Below are positions 6,457 to 7,487 of a DNA stretch of 7,487 bases, one piece after another. The notes under the pieces are model-generated. The model did not search any database and was not told the DNA's origin. It saw only the letters and a list, made by a program, of their open reading frames with translations. The translations under genes and the position numbers were made by a program. Source of the stretch: Candidatus Zixiibacteriota bacterium. GTDB taxonomy: Bacteria; Zixibacteria; MSB-5A5; GN15; JACZUZ01. The DNA lies in contig JADFNA010000069.1 of NCBI GenBank assembly GCA_022563625.1, positions 1-7,487 on the forward strand. The letters run 5' to 3'. Each line of letters starts with the position of its first letter. The first letter of the stretch is position 1.

Positions 6457-7242
6457 CTACGGTCCTGTTGTTTGCGTCGAGTCGTTCGCACGATTTACCG
6501 GCCCGGTTGAGTCAGCGGATTCAGTCCGGCGAAAAAGCGGAATAGTGACGCGGTACATATCGCTGTTATTTACTTCAATCGTCAGTGAAGTGGTGAAATC
6601 TCGATACTGAAAATCCGGTAGAAGAGAGATCATGCCCGGACCCTGCTGGCCGACTTTGAGCGAGTCCGGGATTCTGATGGCAATGATGTCCTGAGGGCTA
6701 TCCACTATGGAAAGGCTGATGTCAACATCCCCTGTATTTTTTAAGCCGAAAACCACTTTTTGTGTTTTCTCGCCGGTTATGTTTGAATAATCAAAAAATG
6801 TCGGTGATACGTCGAGCGGTGAGCGTTCCTGGGGACGGGTGACAACATAGGCATAAAACTTGACTCCATAGCTGGTGGTGTCCCCGCGCAGGCGGAAAGA
6901 AGGGCGTTTGACAACACTTCCCCGGAAACCTTTGCTGTCAAATTCCGCTGTAAACCGCATACTGTCACCGGGAGGCAGGAAAGTCCTTTCCAGCGGGATT
7001 GTCGTACAGCCACAGCCGGTGATGATTGTATCAATGAAAACAGTATCATCACCGGTCGAATGAATCCAGAAGGTATGCTGAACTATTGAACTCATCGGCA
7101 TCTGGCCGAAATTGAACTCTGTTTCGGGGAGCGAAACCTGGGGTCCAGCGTTTATAGTCGCGCTCAAGAAGGGAATTAGCGCTAAAGTCGGAAGAATCTT
7201 TGATTTGGCCCAGAATCGGAGCCTGGTGTCGTCAGTCTTCAC
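6457..7242 (-). CDS. DUF1573-family exported protein, Cys form, GTG start
   Basis: 261 residues. The start is GTG at 7242; an in-frame TGA lies only 12 bases upstream, so no earlier start is possible. Signal segment at about 15-32 (ILPTLALIPFLSATINA, cut before GPQ). The DUF1573 domain has FNFGQMPMSS, TFWIHSTGDDTVF and TGCGCTTIPLE (Cys77, Cys79). A second beta-sandwich follows (DVSPTFFDYS, DFTTSLTIEVNN, RVTIPLFRRTE), with a Ser/Thr-rich tail. It is more diverged than the pair downstream. It ends in TAG and sits 23 bases after the stop of another DUF1573 gene, which points to an operon. A small hairpin (6978-6991) falls in the same place after the CGC motif as the SECIS-like hairpin of the UGA-containing paralogue. 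Function not established. Confidence 0.87.
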   Translation of the reverse strand: MKTDDTRLRFWAKSKILPTLALIPFLSATINAGPQVSLPETEFNFGQMPMSSIVQHTFWIHSTGDDTVFIDTIITGCGCTTIPLERTFLPPGDSMRFTAEFDSKGFRGSVVKRPSFRLRGDTTSYGVKFYAYVVTRPQERSPLDVSPTFFDYSNITGEKTQKVVFGLKNTGDVDISLSIVDSPQDIIAIRIPDSLKVGQQGPGMISLLPDFQYRDFTTSLTIEVNNSDMYRVTIPLFRRTESADSTGPVNRANDSTQTTGP

Positions 7243-7265
7243 TCTCGGTTTTCAATCTTTCGGAA

Positions 7266-7487
7266 TCAGCGCTGACCGGCGTTTCCGCCGAATTTGCGTC
7301 TGACAGGAATAGTCACTCGTGATCGTTCACTGACATCCCCGATTTGCTTGAACACGCCCTCAATGGTGAATGATTTAGCGAAGGCGGGTTCGGGAGAGTT
7401 TGGATTTAGTATGACCAGGCAGGTATCCGTTTCTCCCGGCGGAATTTCGCCGGGCAGAACAACCGAAAAATACTCCGGCCGTTCGTA
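7266..7487 (-). CDS. DUF1573-type protein, C-terminal fragment
   Basis: Open to the right edge of the window, so the 5' part is outside. The 73 visible residues match the last beta-sandwich of the three complete DUF1573 proteins: PPGETDTCLVILNP, then AFAKSFTIEGVF, then RVTIPVRRKFG, against SFAKSLTF and FTLPVTR in the neighbours. The stop is TGA at 7268-7266. The CGC region is not in view, so whether this copy carries Cys or UGA cannot be seen. It is the first visible gene of a minus-strand DUF1573 array and lies 23 bases from the next start. Confidence 0.75.
   Translation of the reverse strand, partial: YERPEYFSVVLPGEIPPGETDTCLVILNPNSPEPAFAKSFTIEGVFKQIGDVSERSRVTIPVRRKFGGNAGQR

Overview
The window looks like chromosomal DNA from an uncultured Gram-negative bacterium. 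I place it in or near the FCB group (for example Zixibacteria, Marinimicrobia or Latescibacteria-like lineages), because tandem GWxTD-domain proteins and large sets of exported DUF1573 proteins are typical there. The placement is inference from gene content, since the window holds no marker gene. UGA is used as an ordinary stop by several genes here, so the standard bacterial code applies.

Layout. Bases 1 to about 384 encode, on the minus strand, an internal piece of a PQQ/WD-like beta-propeller protein. It abuts, with no intergenic DNA, the beheaded C-terminal part of a MacB/FtsX-type ABC permease on the plus strand (to 1249). This is a rearrangement or assembly joint. Next come two plus-strand paralogous genes for exported GWxTD-domain proteins (1389-2780 and 2802-4382), 21 bases apart and probably one operon. 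The start of the second is built from short direct repeats. A strong hairpin at 4462-4487 lies between convergent gene sets. From there to the right edge, the minus strand carries four consecutive DUF1573 paralogues: a C-terminal fragment (7266 to the edge), 6457-7242, 5618-6406 and 4576-5349. The last is separated from its neighbour by a 268-base leader with a possible terminator, promoter and inverted repeat.

The most interesting point is in the last DUF1573 gene (4576-5349). Its paralogues carry a conserved Gly-Cys-Gly-Cys-Thr motif. In this gene the first Cys codon is UGA, and the frame then continues for 187 more residues with full family similarity. A perfect 8-bp hairpin with a GGA loop begins 12 nt after the UGA, at the spacing and with the loop G expected of a bacterial SECIS element. 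The simplest reading is a selenoprotein of the DUF1573 family with a UGC (Sec-Gly-Cys) site, sitting beside Cys-containing paralogues. I do not recall DUF1573 as a described selenoprotein family. The competing explanations are a nonsense mutation or a sequence error.

Functionally, the DUF1573 and GWxTD products all appear to be exported (N-terminal signal sequences) and built from beta-sandwich or undefined domains, so the region suggests an envelope-associated set of proteins. The biochemical role of either family is not established, and I do not assign one beyond the possible thiol/selenol chemistry of the C/U-G-C motif.
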